From an uncultured Oscillospiraceae bacterium (GTDB taxonomy: Bacteria > Bacillota > Clostridia > Oscillospirales > Oscillospiraceae), in NCBI GenBank assembly GCA_900752445.1, contig CAADVN010000135.1, positions 1 to 6,092 of the forward strand: a stretch of 6,092 nucleotides of DNA, in the 5' to 3' direction. This document shows, one piece after another, positions 1-4,857 of the stretch. A program made the translations under genes and the position numbers. Each line of letters starts with the position of its first letter. Positions within the stretch are counted from its first letter, which is position 1. Under the pieces are notes generated by a model that was given only the letters and a program-made list of their open reading frames with translations, made no database searches and had not been told where the DNA came from.

Positions 1-195
1 CCTCTTGGCCTTCTGCTTCTCACGCATCTGCTGGCCGTACTCGGAGGTCTTGCTCCTGCCCTGGCCGTGCTGTCCGGGAGGATAGGGGCGGTTCTCCATT
101 GCGCACTTCTGAGTGTAGCACCTGTCGCCCTTGAGGAAGAGCTTCTGGCCCTCCCTGCGGCACTGGCGGCAGACGGCGTCGGTATATCTTGCCAT
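1..195 (-). CDS. rpsD: 30S ribosomal protein S4 (N-terminal part, cut by window edge)
   Basis: This is the first 65 codons of S4, a primary 16S rRNA-binding protein that nucleates 30S assembly and lines the mRNA entry region. The ATG at 193-195 opens with MARYTDAVCRQCRREG. Cys9, Cys12, Cys26 and Cys31 form the zinc-binding set of 'C+' S4 proteins, followed by the typical YPPGQHGQ stretch (residues 38-45). The rest of the gene, including the S4 RNA-binding domain, lies outside the window. The start is supported by GGAGG at 205-209, about 9 nt upstream. The gene follows rpsK by 19 nt and is clearly co-transcribed with it. In enterobacteria S4 represses its own operon by binding the leader of rpsM; the same arrangement is possible here but not shown. 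Confidence 0.97.
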   Translation of the reverse strand, partial: MARYTDAVCRQCRREGQKLFLKGDRCYTQKCAMENRPYPPGQHGQGRSKTSEYGQQMREKQKAKR

Positions 196-214
196 TTCTT
201 CTTACCTCCCCTGA

Positions 215-610
215 TTACACGCGGCGGCGCTTCGGCGGACGGCAGCCGTTGTGCGGTATCGGCGTTACGTCCTTTATCATCGTGACCTCGAGACCCGCGG
301 TCTGGAGGGCGCGGATAGCCGCCTCACGGCCCGAGCCGGGGCCCTTGACGAAAACCTCGACGGTCTTGAGGCCGTGCTCCATGGCAGCCTTCGCAGCGGT
401 CTCGGCCGCGGTCTGAGCCGCGAACGGAGTGCTCTTCTTGCTGCCGCGGAAGCCCATGCCGCCCGCGGAGGCCCAGGAAATGGCGTTGCCGTTGGTGTCG
501 GTTATCGTCACCATCGTGTTGTTGAAAGAAGAGCTGATATGCACGGCTCCACGTTCAATGTTCTTCCGCTCTCTGCGGCGAGTGCGGACCTTCTTCTTGG
601 GTGCTGCCAT
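215..610 (-). CDS. rpsK: 30S ribosomal protein S11
   Basis: S11 (131 aa, normal length) binds 16S rRNA in the 30S platform and helps shape the E-site mRNA path. A basic N-terminus (residues 5-16, KKKVRTRRRERK) precedes the core AVHISSSFNNTMVTITD (22-38). The diagnostic C-terminus IPHNGCRPPKRRRV occupies residues 118-131. The Asn121-Gly122 pair corresponds to the conserved S11 site reported to form isoaspartate in E. coli; whether that happens here is unknown. A strong GGGAGGG at 618-624 lies 7 nt before the ATG and directly abuts the rpsM stop codon, giving a 14-nt gap and likely efficient re-initiation. rpsD follows after 19 nt. Nothing is unusual in the gene. Confidence 0.98.
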   Translation of the reverse strand: MAAPKKKVRTRRRERKNIERGAVHISSSFNNTMVTITDTNGNAISWASAGGMGFRGSKKSTPFAAQTAAETAAKAAMEHGLKTVEVFVKGPGSGREAAIRALQTAGLEVTMIKDVTPIPHNGCRPPKRRRV

Positions 611-624
611 TACATATCCCTCCC

Positions 625-993
625 TTACTTCTTCTTATTGGCTATCGTGCGCTTCGGGCCCTTGCGGGTGCGGGCGTTCGTCTTGCTCCTCTGGCCGCGG
701 ACGGGCAGGCCCTTCCTGTGGCGCAGGCCACGGTAGCTGCCTATCTCGGTCAGACGCTTGATGTCCAGCGCCACACTGCGGCGCAGGTCGCCTTCCACGA
801 CGTAATTGTGGTCGATGCACTCACGGATCTTGGCCTCTTCCTCATCGGTCAGATCCTTCACGCGAGTGTCGGGGTTGATTCCAGTTGCCTCGAGTATCTT
901 TTTCGCGCTGGTTCTGCCTATTCCGTAGACGTAGGTGAGGCCGATCTCTATCCTCTTGTCTTTCGGCAGGTCAACGCCGGCTATACGTGCCAT
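625..993 (-). CDS. rpsM: 30S ribosomal protein S13
   Basis: S13 (122 aa, normal length) sits in the 30S head, contacts the P-site tRNA and forms inter-subunit bridges with the 50S. The N-terminus MARIAGVDLPKDKRIEIGLT and the helix-turn-helix region around YGIGRTSAKKIL (23-34) are typical. The signature GLRHRKGLPVRGQRSKTNAR lies at residues 89-108, followed by a basic tail ending NKKK. It is the first gene after a 120-nt structured spacer. Unlike its neighbours it lacks a GGAGG at normal spacing: the best Shine-Dalgarno is AAAGGA at 1007-1012, about 13 nt upstream and inside a predicted hairpin. The ATG at 991-993 is chosen from family homology. This is the position at which S4 controls the alpha operon in enterobacteria. 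Confidence 0.98.
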   Translation of the reverse strand: MARIAGVDLPKDKRIEIGLTYVYGIGRTSAKKILEATGINPDTRVKDLTDEEEAKIRECIDHNYVVEGDLRRSVALDIKRLTEIGSYRGLRHRKGLPVRGQRSKTNARTRKGPKRTIANKKK

Positions 994-1001
994 CTTTCGC
1001 G

Positions 1002-1019
1002 ATCATTCCTTTCAATGAT
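1002..1019 (-). promoter_or_regulatory. Hairpin presenting the rpsM Shine-Dalgarno
   Basis: On the mRNA strand, ATCATT, the loop GAAAGG and AATGAT form a perfect 6-bp inverted repeat with a 6-nt loop, ending 8 nt before the rpsM ATG. The only recognisable Shine-Dalgarno for rpsM (AAAGGA) occupies this loop and the first stem base. The stem is A/U-rich and therefore weak alone. Folding would shorten the effective distance between the Shine-Dalgarno and the start codon, so it could act either as a presenter or as a switch. Confidence 0.5.
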
Positions 1020-1022
1020 GTT

Positions 1023-1080
1023 CCCCGCGCTGCTCAGGCGGAGGCTTGGTCCCGCCGGAGGGAGCCTCCGTCCCGCGGGG
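1023..1080 (-). repeat. GC-rich nested inverted repeat in the rpmJ-rpsM spacer
   Basis: The outer arms CCCCGCG (1023-1029) and CGCGGGG (1074-1080) pair over 7 bp. The inner arms CGGAGGCT (1039-1046) and AGCCTCCG (1063-1070) pair over 8 bp with a 16-nt loop. An alternative 6-bp hairpin CGGAGG/CCTCCG (1056-1061 with 1065-1070, 3-nt loop) competes with the inner stem, so two exclusive folds are possible. The outer right arm also overlaps the self-complementary octamer CCCGCGGG (1072-1079). Confidence 0.6.
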
Positions 1081-1113
1081 GATGTGTTTTCGCTCGTTTT
1101 CTTATAAAGGGTC

Positions 1114-1227
1114 TCAGCCCTGACGCTGCTTGTGCTTCGGGTTCTCGCAAATTACCATGACCTTGCCATGGCGCTTGATGATCTTGCACTTCTCGCACAT
1201 GGGCTTTACCGAAGGTCTGACTTTCAT
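1114..1227 (-). CDS. rpmJ: 50S ribosomal protein L36 (zinc-binding form)
   Basis: L36 is the smallest 50S protein; it binds 23S rRNA near the base of the L7/L12 stalk. The 37-residue frame starts MKVRPSVKPMCEKCKIIKRH and ends KHKQRQG, the standard length. Cys11, Cys14, Cys27 and His32 make the CCCH zinc ribbon of the zinc-dependent 'C+' type. The ATG at 1225-1227 is supported by AGGAGG at 1235-1240, 7 nt upstream, and the stop TGA lies at 1114-1116. It follows infA after 29 nt, the usual infA-rpmJ-rpsM order, and is followed by the 120-nt structured spacer. Confidence 0.97.
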   Translation of the reverse strand: MKVRPSVKPMCEKCKIIKRHGKVMVICENPKHKQRQG

Positions 1228-1256
1228 TTAAGCTCCTCCTATTCGGCTTCGCGCTC

Positions 1257-1475
1257 TTACTTCGATCTCCAGGTTATCCTGCCCCGGGTCAGATCGTACG
1301 GGCTCATCTGCACCGTGACCTTGTCCCCAGGCAGTATCCTGATGAAGTTCATCCTAAGTTTCCCGGATATGTGGGCCAGTATCGTGTGGCCGCCTCCAAT
1401 GTCCACGCTGAACATCGTGTTGGGCAGGGATTCGACGACCGTGCCCTCAAGCTCGATTACATCGTCTTTTGCCAA
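1257..1475 (-). CDS. infA: Translation initiation factor IF-1 (TTG start)
   Basis: IF-1 binds the 30S A site during initiation and assists IF-2 and IF-3. The 72-residue product is one S1-like OB fold. It has the family signatures MAKDDVIELEGTVVESLPN (1-19), AHISGKLRMNFIRILPGD (34-51) and SPYDLTRGRITWR (58-70). I start it at the TTG at 1473-1475 because IF-1 normally begins MAK-D-VIE at exactly this point. A GGGAGG at 1483-1488 also sits 7 nt upstream of it. The next in-frame ATG at 1503-1505 would add ten residues foreign to the family, would overlap the map stop codon, and would put the ribosome binding site inside the gene. It lies 26 nt after map and 29 nt before rpmJ. Confidence 0.96.
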   Translation of the reverse strand: MAKDDVIELEGTVVESLPNTMFSVDIGGGHTILAHISGKLRMNFIRILPGDKVTVQMSPYDLTRGRITWRSK

Positions 1476-1482
1476 GTTATAA

Positions 1483-1488
1483 CCTCCC
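1483..1488 (-). promoter_or_regulatory. Ribosome binding site that sets the infA TTG start
   Basis: GGGAGG on the minus strand is followed by 7 nt and then TTG-GCA-AAA. Its position within the map-infA gap supports the TTG over the upstream ATG at 1503-1505. Confidence 0.85.
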
Positions 1489-1501
1489 TCACGGTTGATC
1501 G

Positions 1502-2257
1502 TCACAGATCCTCTGCCATCGTCAGGATCTCCGGCTCGCCATCTGTTATCAGTACCGTATTCTCGTAGTGCGCCGACAGGCTCCCGTCCGACGTCACCGC
1601 CGTCCAGTCGTTGTCCTGCACATAGACCTCCCAGGTCCCGGCATTCACCATCGGCTCTATCGCCAGGGTCATGCCCTTCACAAGCCTCGGCCCGTGCCCC
1701 GGTTCACCGAAATTCGGTATCTCCGGCTCCTCGTGCAGCTTCGCACCCACGCCGTGGCCCTCATAGGCCCGTACCACCGAAAAACCGTGGCTCTCTACAT
1801 ATTCCTGTATCGCGTGCCCGATATCCGATATCCGATAGCCCGGCTTCGCAAACTTTATCCCTTCGAAAAAGCTCTGCCGCGTCACCTCGATGAGCCGCTT
1901 CGCTTCCTCCGTCACCTCTCCGCAGGGATAGGTCCCCGCGCAGTCGCCTGTGAAACCGTGTATCCTCGCTCCTACATCCACGCTCACGATGTCGCCGATC
2001 TTCACGACTCGCCGGCCAGGAAAGCCGTGCACTACCTCATCGTTCACCGAAATGCAGGTGCTGGCCGGGAATCCGCCGTAGTTCAAAAAGGTTGGCGTCG
2101 CTCCCGAGCGCAGTATGAACTTGTGGACTTCTCTGTCGATCTCCCGCGTGGTCACTCCGGCTGCTATCGCCTGCCTGGCCACGGTGCGCGCGCCTGCCGT
2201 TATCCGGCAGGCCTCGCGCATGAACTCGATCTCTCGCGGGGACTTGACTATTATCAT
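1502..2257 (-). CDS. map: Methionine aminopeptidase, type I
   Basis: Removes the initiator Met from nascent proteins whose second residue is small, acting at the ribosome exit after deformylation. The 251-aa protein is a single pita-bread catalytic domain without the N-terminal zinc-finger extension, so type Ia. The five metal ligands are all present: Asp94 (SVDVGA), Asp105 (GFTGDCAGT), His168 (YEGHGVG), Glu201 (AIEPM) and Glu232 (HYENT). The substrate-binding His77 (EVVHGFPG) and His175 (LHEEP) are also present. Its ATG overlaps the adk stop in ATGA (2254-2257), pointing to translational coupling; only a weak GGGGA at 2265-2269 precedes it. infA follows after 26 nt. A short near-tandem GATATCC pattern at 1820-1837 encodes ordinary sequence (around YRISDIGH). 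Confidence 0.98.
   Translation of the reverse strand: MIIVKSPREIEFMREACRITAGARTVARQAIAAGVTTREIDREVHKFILRSGATPTFLNYGGFPASTCISVNDEVVHGFPGRRVVKIGDIVSVDVGARIHGFTGDCAGTYPCGEVTEEAKRLIEVTRQSFFEGIKFAKPGYRISDIGHAIQEYVESHGFSVVRAYEGHGVGAKLHEEPEIPNFGEPGHGPRLVKGMTLAIEPMVNAGTWEVYVQDNDWTAVTSDGSLSAHYENTVLITDGEPEILTMAEDL
2254..2257 (-). other. adk-map ATGA stop-start overlap
   Basis: The TGA ending adk and the ATG opening map share two bases. With only a weak Shine-Dalgarno just upstream, map is probably translated mainly by ribosomes finishing adk, which would tie the amounts of the two enzymes together. Confidence 0.85.
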
Positions 2258-2892
2258 AGCTCGATCCCCAGGGTCTTTGCTATCTCGGCCGTGGTGGCCT
2301 CGATGGTCGGCTGGTTCTCCACCGACTTCAGCTTGCCGCGCTCCGCGTAAAACGCCTTGAGCGGCTCGGTCTCCTTGTGGTAGACCTCAAGCCTCGCCTT
2401 GACGGTCTCCGGCGCGTCGTCCTTGCGGATCGTCAGCGCCGCACCGCAGCTGTCGCACACGCCCTCCGCCTTCGGAGGCGCGGACACAACGTGATAAGTG
2501 GCGCCGCAGTTCGGGCAGGTCCTCCTGCCGGACATGCGCTCGACTATCGTCTCATCCGCTATCTCGATGGACAGCGCGCAGTCGATGTCGATGCCCCTCG
2601 CCTCCAGTGCCTCCGCCTGCGGTATGGTCCTCGGCATGCCGTCGAGGATATAGCCCTTCGCGCAGTCCGGCTCCGCGAGGCGTTCCTCGACGATGCCGAT
2701 GATGACATCGTCGGGAACGAGCTTGCCGCTTTCTACGTATTCCTTGGCTTTCAGTCCAACGGGCGTGCCGTTCTTCATGGCGGCCCTGAGGATGTTGCCG
2801 GTGGATATGGTCGGTATGCCCAGCCTGTGGCTGATAATCTCCGCCTGGGTGCCCTTGCCGGCGCCCGGCGCTCCCAAAAGTATCAGCTTCAT
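2254..2892 (-). CDS. adk: Adenylate kinase (zinc-lid, long form)
   Basis: Catalyses ATP + AMP = 2 ADP in the cytoplasm. The 212-aa enzyme has the P-loop GAPGAGKGT (7-15). AMP-site residues Thr31, Arg36, Arg88 and Gln92, Asp84, and the catalytic arginines 119, 123, 156 and 167 all fall at positions matching E. coli numbering. The lid (about 122-159) carries Cys126, Cys129, Cys146 and Cys149, a structural zinc site typical of Gram-positive enzymes. Two family-variable points are Asn33 in STGNILR (Asp in many homologues, Asn also known in clostridia) and Met86 in DGMPRT, where Phe is usual. Start ATG at 2890-2892 has GGAGG at 2898-2902, 5 nt upstream. It lies 12 nt after secY and overlaps map by 4 nt. 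Confidence 0.98.
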   Translation of the reverse strand: MKLILLGAPGAGKGTQAEIISHRLGIPTISTGNILRAAMKNGTPVGLKAKEYVESGKLVPDDVIIGIVEERLAEPDCAKGYILDGMPRTIPQAEALEARGIDIDCALSIEIADETIVERMSGRRTCPNCGATYHVVSAPPKAEGVCDSCGAALTIRKDDAPETVKARLEVYHKETEPLKAFYAERGKLKSVENQPTIEATTAEIAKTLGIEL

Positions 2893-2904
2893 TTTTACCT
2901 CCGA

Positions 2905-4206
2905 TCAGTCAAGGAAGCCTTTGTAATTGCGCATGAGCATCTGCGCCTCAACAGCGCGGACGGTCTCAATGGCAACGCCCACAACTATGATTATGGAGGT
3001 GCCGCCGAGGGATATGCCCGAAAGGCTCGTCGCCGTAGTGAAGCAGCCGATCAGGATAGGCACTACGGCCACGATGCTCAGATACAGAGCGCCCATGAGC
3101 GTTATCTTGTTGAGCACCTTCCTGATATACTCGCTGGTCGGCTTGCCAGCACGGAAGCCGGGGATGAAGCCGCCGTTCTTCTTCAGGTTGTTGGAGATCT
3201 CGACGGGGTCAAACTGGATGGTAGCGTAGAAGTAGCTGAACGCTATGATCAGCAGGAAGTAGATTATCGCGTAGGGCACGGTGTTCATATTGAACATGTG
3301 CGTCATGACCCAGGAGTCCTGCCAGCTCGGGACAAAGGCGCAAATCGTGCCGGGGATGCTCGCTATCGACTGGGCGAAGATGATCGGCATGACGCCGGAC
3401 ATATTCACCTTCATCGGCAGGTGCGTGCTCTGGCCGCCGTAGAGCTTGCGGCCCACGACGCGCTTCGAGTACTGCACCGGTATCCTCCGCTCCGCATCGT
3501 TCACGATGACTATGAGCACGATTATCGCCAGAGCGCCGACTATGATGAGCGCAAGCGCCCACCAGGCCAGGCTGCCGTTGGAGACGTTCGTGATCATCGT
3601 GCTGATGGAGGTCGGGAACCTTGCGATGATGCTTGCGAACAGAATGATTGAGATGCCGTTGCCGACACCGAACTCGGTTATCTGCTCGCCCATCCACATG
3701 ATGAGCGCGGAGCCGGCCATGAAGGTCATGATGATGACTATCGCAGGCCAAATGCCCGTGCCGTCGGCCGTCAGCATGCTCTGGCCGTTCTGGCCGTTCT
3801 TGATGAGCATGTAGTAGGCAAAGCCCATGACCAGGCCGATGCCGACAGTGGTATAACGGGTGATGGAGGCGATCTTCTTGCGGCCTTCCTCGCCGCCCTC
3901 CTTCTGCAGCCGCTCCAGAGCCGGAATGGCTATCGTGAGCAGCTGGATGATGATGGAGGCGTTGATGTACGGCTGTATCGACAGCGCGAAGATCGTGGCC
4001 ATCGAGAAGCTGCCGCCGGACATGGTGTTCCACAGTCCGAGTATCGTGTTGTTGACCGTGTTGAAGTAGCTCTCCAGCAGGGTCGTGTTGACATAGGGCA
4101 CGGGGACGGCGTTGCCAAGACGGTATACGAGAATGATGAACAGCGTGAAGAGTATTTTCTTGCGAAGCTCCTCGATGCCCCACGCATTCTTGAGAGTCTT
4201 AAGCAC
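2905..4206 (-). CDS. secY: Protein translocase subunit SecY (GTG start)
   Basis: SecY is the channel of the SecYEG translocon, exporting and inserting proteins across the cytoplasmic membrane with SecA or the ribosome. The 433-aa protein shows ten hydrophobic segments (roughly 17-37, 70-95, 116-134, 152-172, 183-204, 213-236, 267-290, 309-331, 368-388, 398-416). Family markers include the N-terminus LKTLKNAWGIEELRKKILF and the signature GEQITEFGVGNGISI (173-187). The cytosolic loop GGFIPGFRAGKPTSEYI (345-361) contains Arg352, equivalent to the SecA-critical Arg357 of E. coli. The loop reads PGFRAG where PGIRPG is common. The start is GTG at 4204-4206: the protein begins where homologues do, and GAGG at 4216-4219 is 9 nt upstream. 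Only one base separates it from the rplO stop, so coupled translation is likely. adk follows after 12 nt. Confidence 0.98.
   Translation of the reverse strand: MLKTLKNAWGIEELRKKILFTLFIILVYRLGNAVPVPYVNTTLLESYFNTVNNTILGLWNTMSGGSFSMATIFALSIQPYINASIIIQLLTIAIPALERLQKEGGEEGRKKIASITRYTTVGIGLVMGFAYYMLIKNGQNGQSMLTADGTGIWPAIVIIMTFMAGSALIMWMGEQITEFGVGNGISIILFASIIARFPTSISTMITNVSNGSLAWWALALIIVGALAIIVLIVIVNDAERRIPVQYSKRVVGRKLYGGQSTHLPMKVNMSGVMPIIFAQSIASIPGTICAFVPSWQDSWVMTHMFNMNTVPYAIIYFLLIIAFSYFYATIQFDPVEISNNLKKNGGFIPGFRAGKPTSEYIRKVLNKITLMGALYLSIVAVVPILIGCFTTATSLSGISLGGTSIIIVVGVAIETVRAVEAQMLMRNYKGFLD
3781..3800 (-). repeat. 9-bp tandem duplication inside secY
   Basis: The plus-strand unit CTGGCCGTT occurs twice back to back (3781-3798) and continues for two more bases. 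It encodes Asn-Gly-Gln-Asn-Gly-Gln at SecY residues 137-142, in the loop between the third and fourth membrane segments, predicted to face outside. It is in frame and probably a small slippage duplication in a length-tolerant loop. Confidence 0.7.
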
Positions 4207-4207
4207 C

Positions 4208-4648
4208 TTACACCACCTCGGCCTTTCCGCCTGCCGCCTCTATCTTTTGCTTTGCAGATTCGGAGAAGGCGGAAGCCTTGACGGTCAGCTTCTTCTCGAG
4301 GCTGCCGTTGCCCAGTATCTTGACGCCGTAGACGCACTTCGACAGCACGCCCGCGTCGAGCAGCGCAGCCGCATCGACCTCGGCGCCGTCCTCAAAACGG
4401 TTGAGCGCGGAGACGTTCACGGCCTCCAGCGGCTCGGCAAAAATGTTGTGGAAGCCTCTCTTGGGGATACGCCTCGCCAGCGGCATCTGGCCGCCCTCGA
4501 AGCCGACGCGGACGCCGCCGCCGCTCCTGGCCTTCTGGCCCTTATGGCCGCGGCCCGCGGTCTTGCCGTTGCCGGTGCCGTGTCCTCTGCCCTTGCGCTT
4601 GGCGACCTGGGTGCTGCCAGCGGCCGGAGAAAGTTCACTCAGTTTCAT
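4208..4648 (-). CDS. rplO: 50S ribosomal protein L15
   Basis: L15 (146 aa, normal length) is a late-assembling 50S protein with a long, basic, glycine-rich N-terminal extension that threads into 23S rRNA. The glycine/lysine/arginine-rich region spans about residues 15-50 (KRKGRGHGTGNGKTAGRGHK and following). It is followed by GFEGGQMPLARRIPKRGF (49-66), and the globular C-terminal domain carries the L15 signature (VKILGNGSLEKKLTVKASAF, 109-128). The ATG at 4646-4648 has GGAGG at 4656-4660, 7 nt upstream and adjacent to the rpmD stop. Its last codons (GAG-GTG-GTG) contain the ribosome binding site for secY, which starts one base after the rplO stop: rpmD-rplO-secY is the classic spc order. Confidence 0.98.
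   Translation of the reverse strand: MKLSELSPAAGSTQVAKRKGRGHGTGNGKTAGRGHKGQKARSGGGVRVGFEGGQMPLARRIPKRGFHNIFAEPLEAVNVSALNRFEDGAEVDAAALLDAGVLSKCVYGVKILGNGSLEKKLTVKASAFSESAKQKIEAAGGKAEVV
4213..4219 (-). promoter_or_regulatory. secY ribosome binding site inside rplO
   Basis: GAGGTGG lies within the last three sense codons of rplO, with its GAGG core 9 nt before the secY GTG. It supports the GTG start and makes secY initiation dependent on ribosomes terminating on rplO. Confidence 0.75.
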
Positions 4649-4660
4649 TGCGTACCCTCC

Positions 4661-4843
4661 TTATTCTTCCGTCACCTGAAGCAGATAACCTATCTGAGCT
4701 ATCTTGCCCCTGGTCTGGGGATTGTCGGGCTGGACGGTCTCGTTGCCTATCTTGTGCAGGCCCAGAGAATGGGCCGTGGCGATGTGCTTGTCGAGACGCC
4801 CGTTCAGGCTCTTTACGAGCTTAACCTTGATGTTCTTAGCCAT
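4661..4843 (-). CDS. rpmD: 50S ribosomal protein L30
   Basis: L30 is a small peripheral 50S protein that binds 23S rRNA. The 60-residue frame begins MAKNIKVKLVKSLNGRLDKH. It contains the conserved SLGLHKIGNETVQPDNPQTR stretch (26-45) and ends IGYLLQVTEE, standard for the family. I start at the ATG at 4841-4843. The open frame continues upstream to 4981, but that extension is antisense-like, low-complexity Arg/Glu/Gly sequence overlapping rpsE and does not resemble L30. The nearest upstream purine run is GGGGGG at 4852-4857, lacking the central A of GGAGG, so initiation may be weaker or coupled to rpsE, 14 nt upstream. L30 is absent from some bacteria; here it is present and intact. Confidence 0.97.
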   Translation of the reverse strand: MAKNIKVKLVKSLNGRLDKHIATAHSLGLHKIGNETVQPDNPQTRGKIAQIGYLLQVTEE

Positions 4844-4851
4844 TTCACGAG

Positions 4852-4857
4852 CCCCCC
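4852..4857 (-). promoter_or_regulatory. Atypical G-run ribosome binding site of rpmD
   Basis: AAGGGGGGC lies between the rpsE stop (4858-4860) and the rpmD ATG. It is the only Shine-Dalgarno-like run there and has no central A, unlike the GGAGG sites of most neighbours. Pairing to the 16S rRNA tail would need G-U pairs. Confidence 0.5.

Larger units (their letters stand above)
994..1113 (-). promoter_or_regulatory. Structured rpmJ-rpsM spacer, candidate regulatory leader of rpsM-rpsK-rpsD
   Basis: This is the only long non-coding gap in the window (120 nt; the other gaps are 1-29 nt). In the mRNA direction it holds an A/U-rich start, a GC-rich nested inverted repeat (1023-1080), a small hairpin carrying the rpsM Shine-Dalgarno (1002-1019), then the rpsM start. 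A pentamer CCTTT at 1106-1110 is complementary to the AAAGG in the hairpin loop, though five bases can match by chance. There is no U-run after either stem, so it is not a standard terminator, and I see no convincing promoter. By position it could be an S4-responsive translational control element like the enterobacterial alpha-operon leader; that is inference. Confidence 0.5.

Noticed and set aside
1023..1113. Intrinsic terminator in the rpmJ-rpsM spacer
   Set aside because: In the mRNA direction neither stem is followed by a U-run. On the plus strand the downstream T's are interrupted and no plus-strand gene ends here.
1101..1129. Promoter for rpsM with a TATAAG -10 box at 1101-1106
   Set aside because: The position 17 bp upstream reads GCAGCG, not TTGACA-like, and lies inside rpmJ. 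A single AT-rich hexamer is too weak.
1820..1837. Near-tandem GATATCC repeat in map
   Set aside because: The 7-bp unit is out of register with codons and encodes ordinary conserved MetAP sequence, so it is most likely coincidence.
1568..2350. Plus-strand open frame of 260 codons opposite map
   Set aside because: Antisense shadow of map, which has all its catalytic residues; the translated sequence resembles no protein family.
2377..3651. Long plus-strand open frame (424 codons) opposite adk and secY
   Set aside because: It lies antisense to two clearly real genes, has no recognisable domain and is rich in Arg/Ala/His/Asp. Such open frames are expected opposite GC-rich, codon-biased genes.
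3209..4183. Minus-strand 324-codon frame overlapping secY
   Set aside because: Frame-shifted shadow of secY, rich in His/Arg/Gln; the SecY frame is unambiguous.
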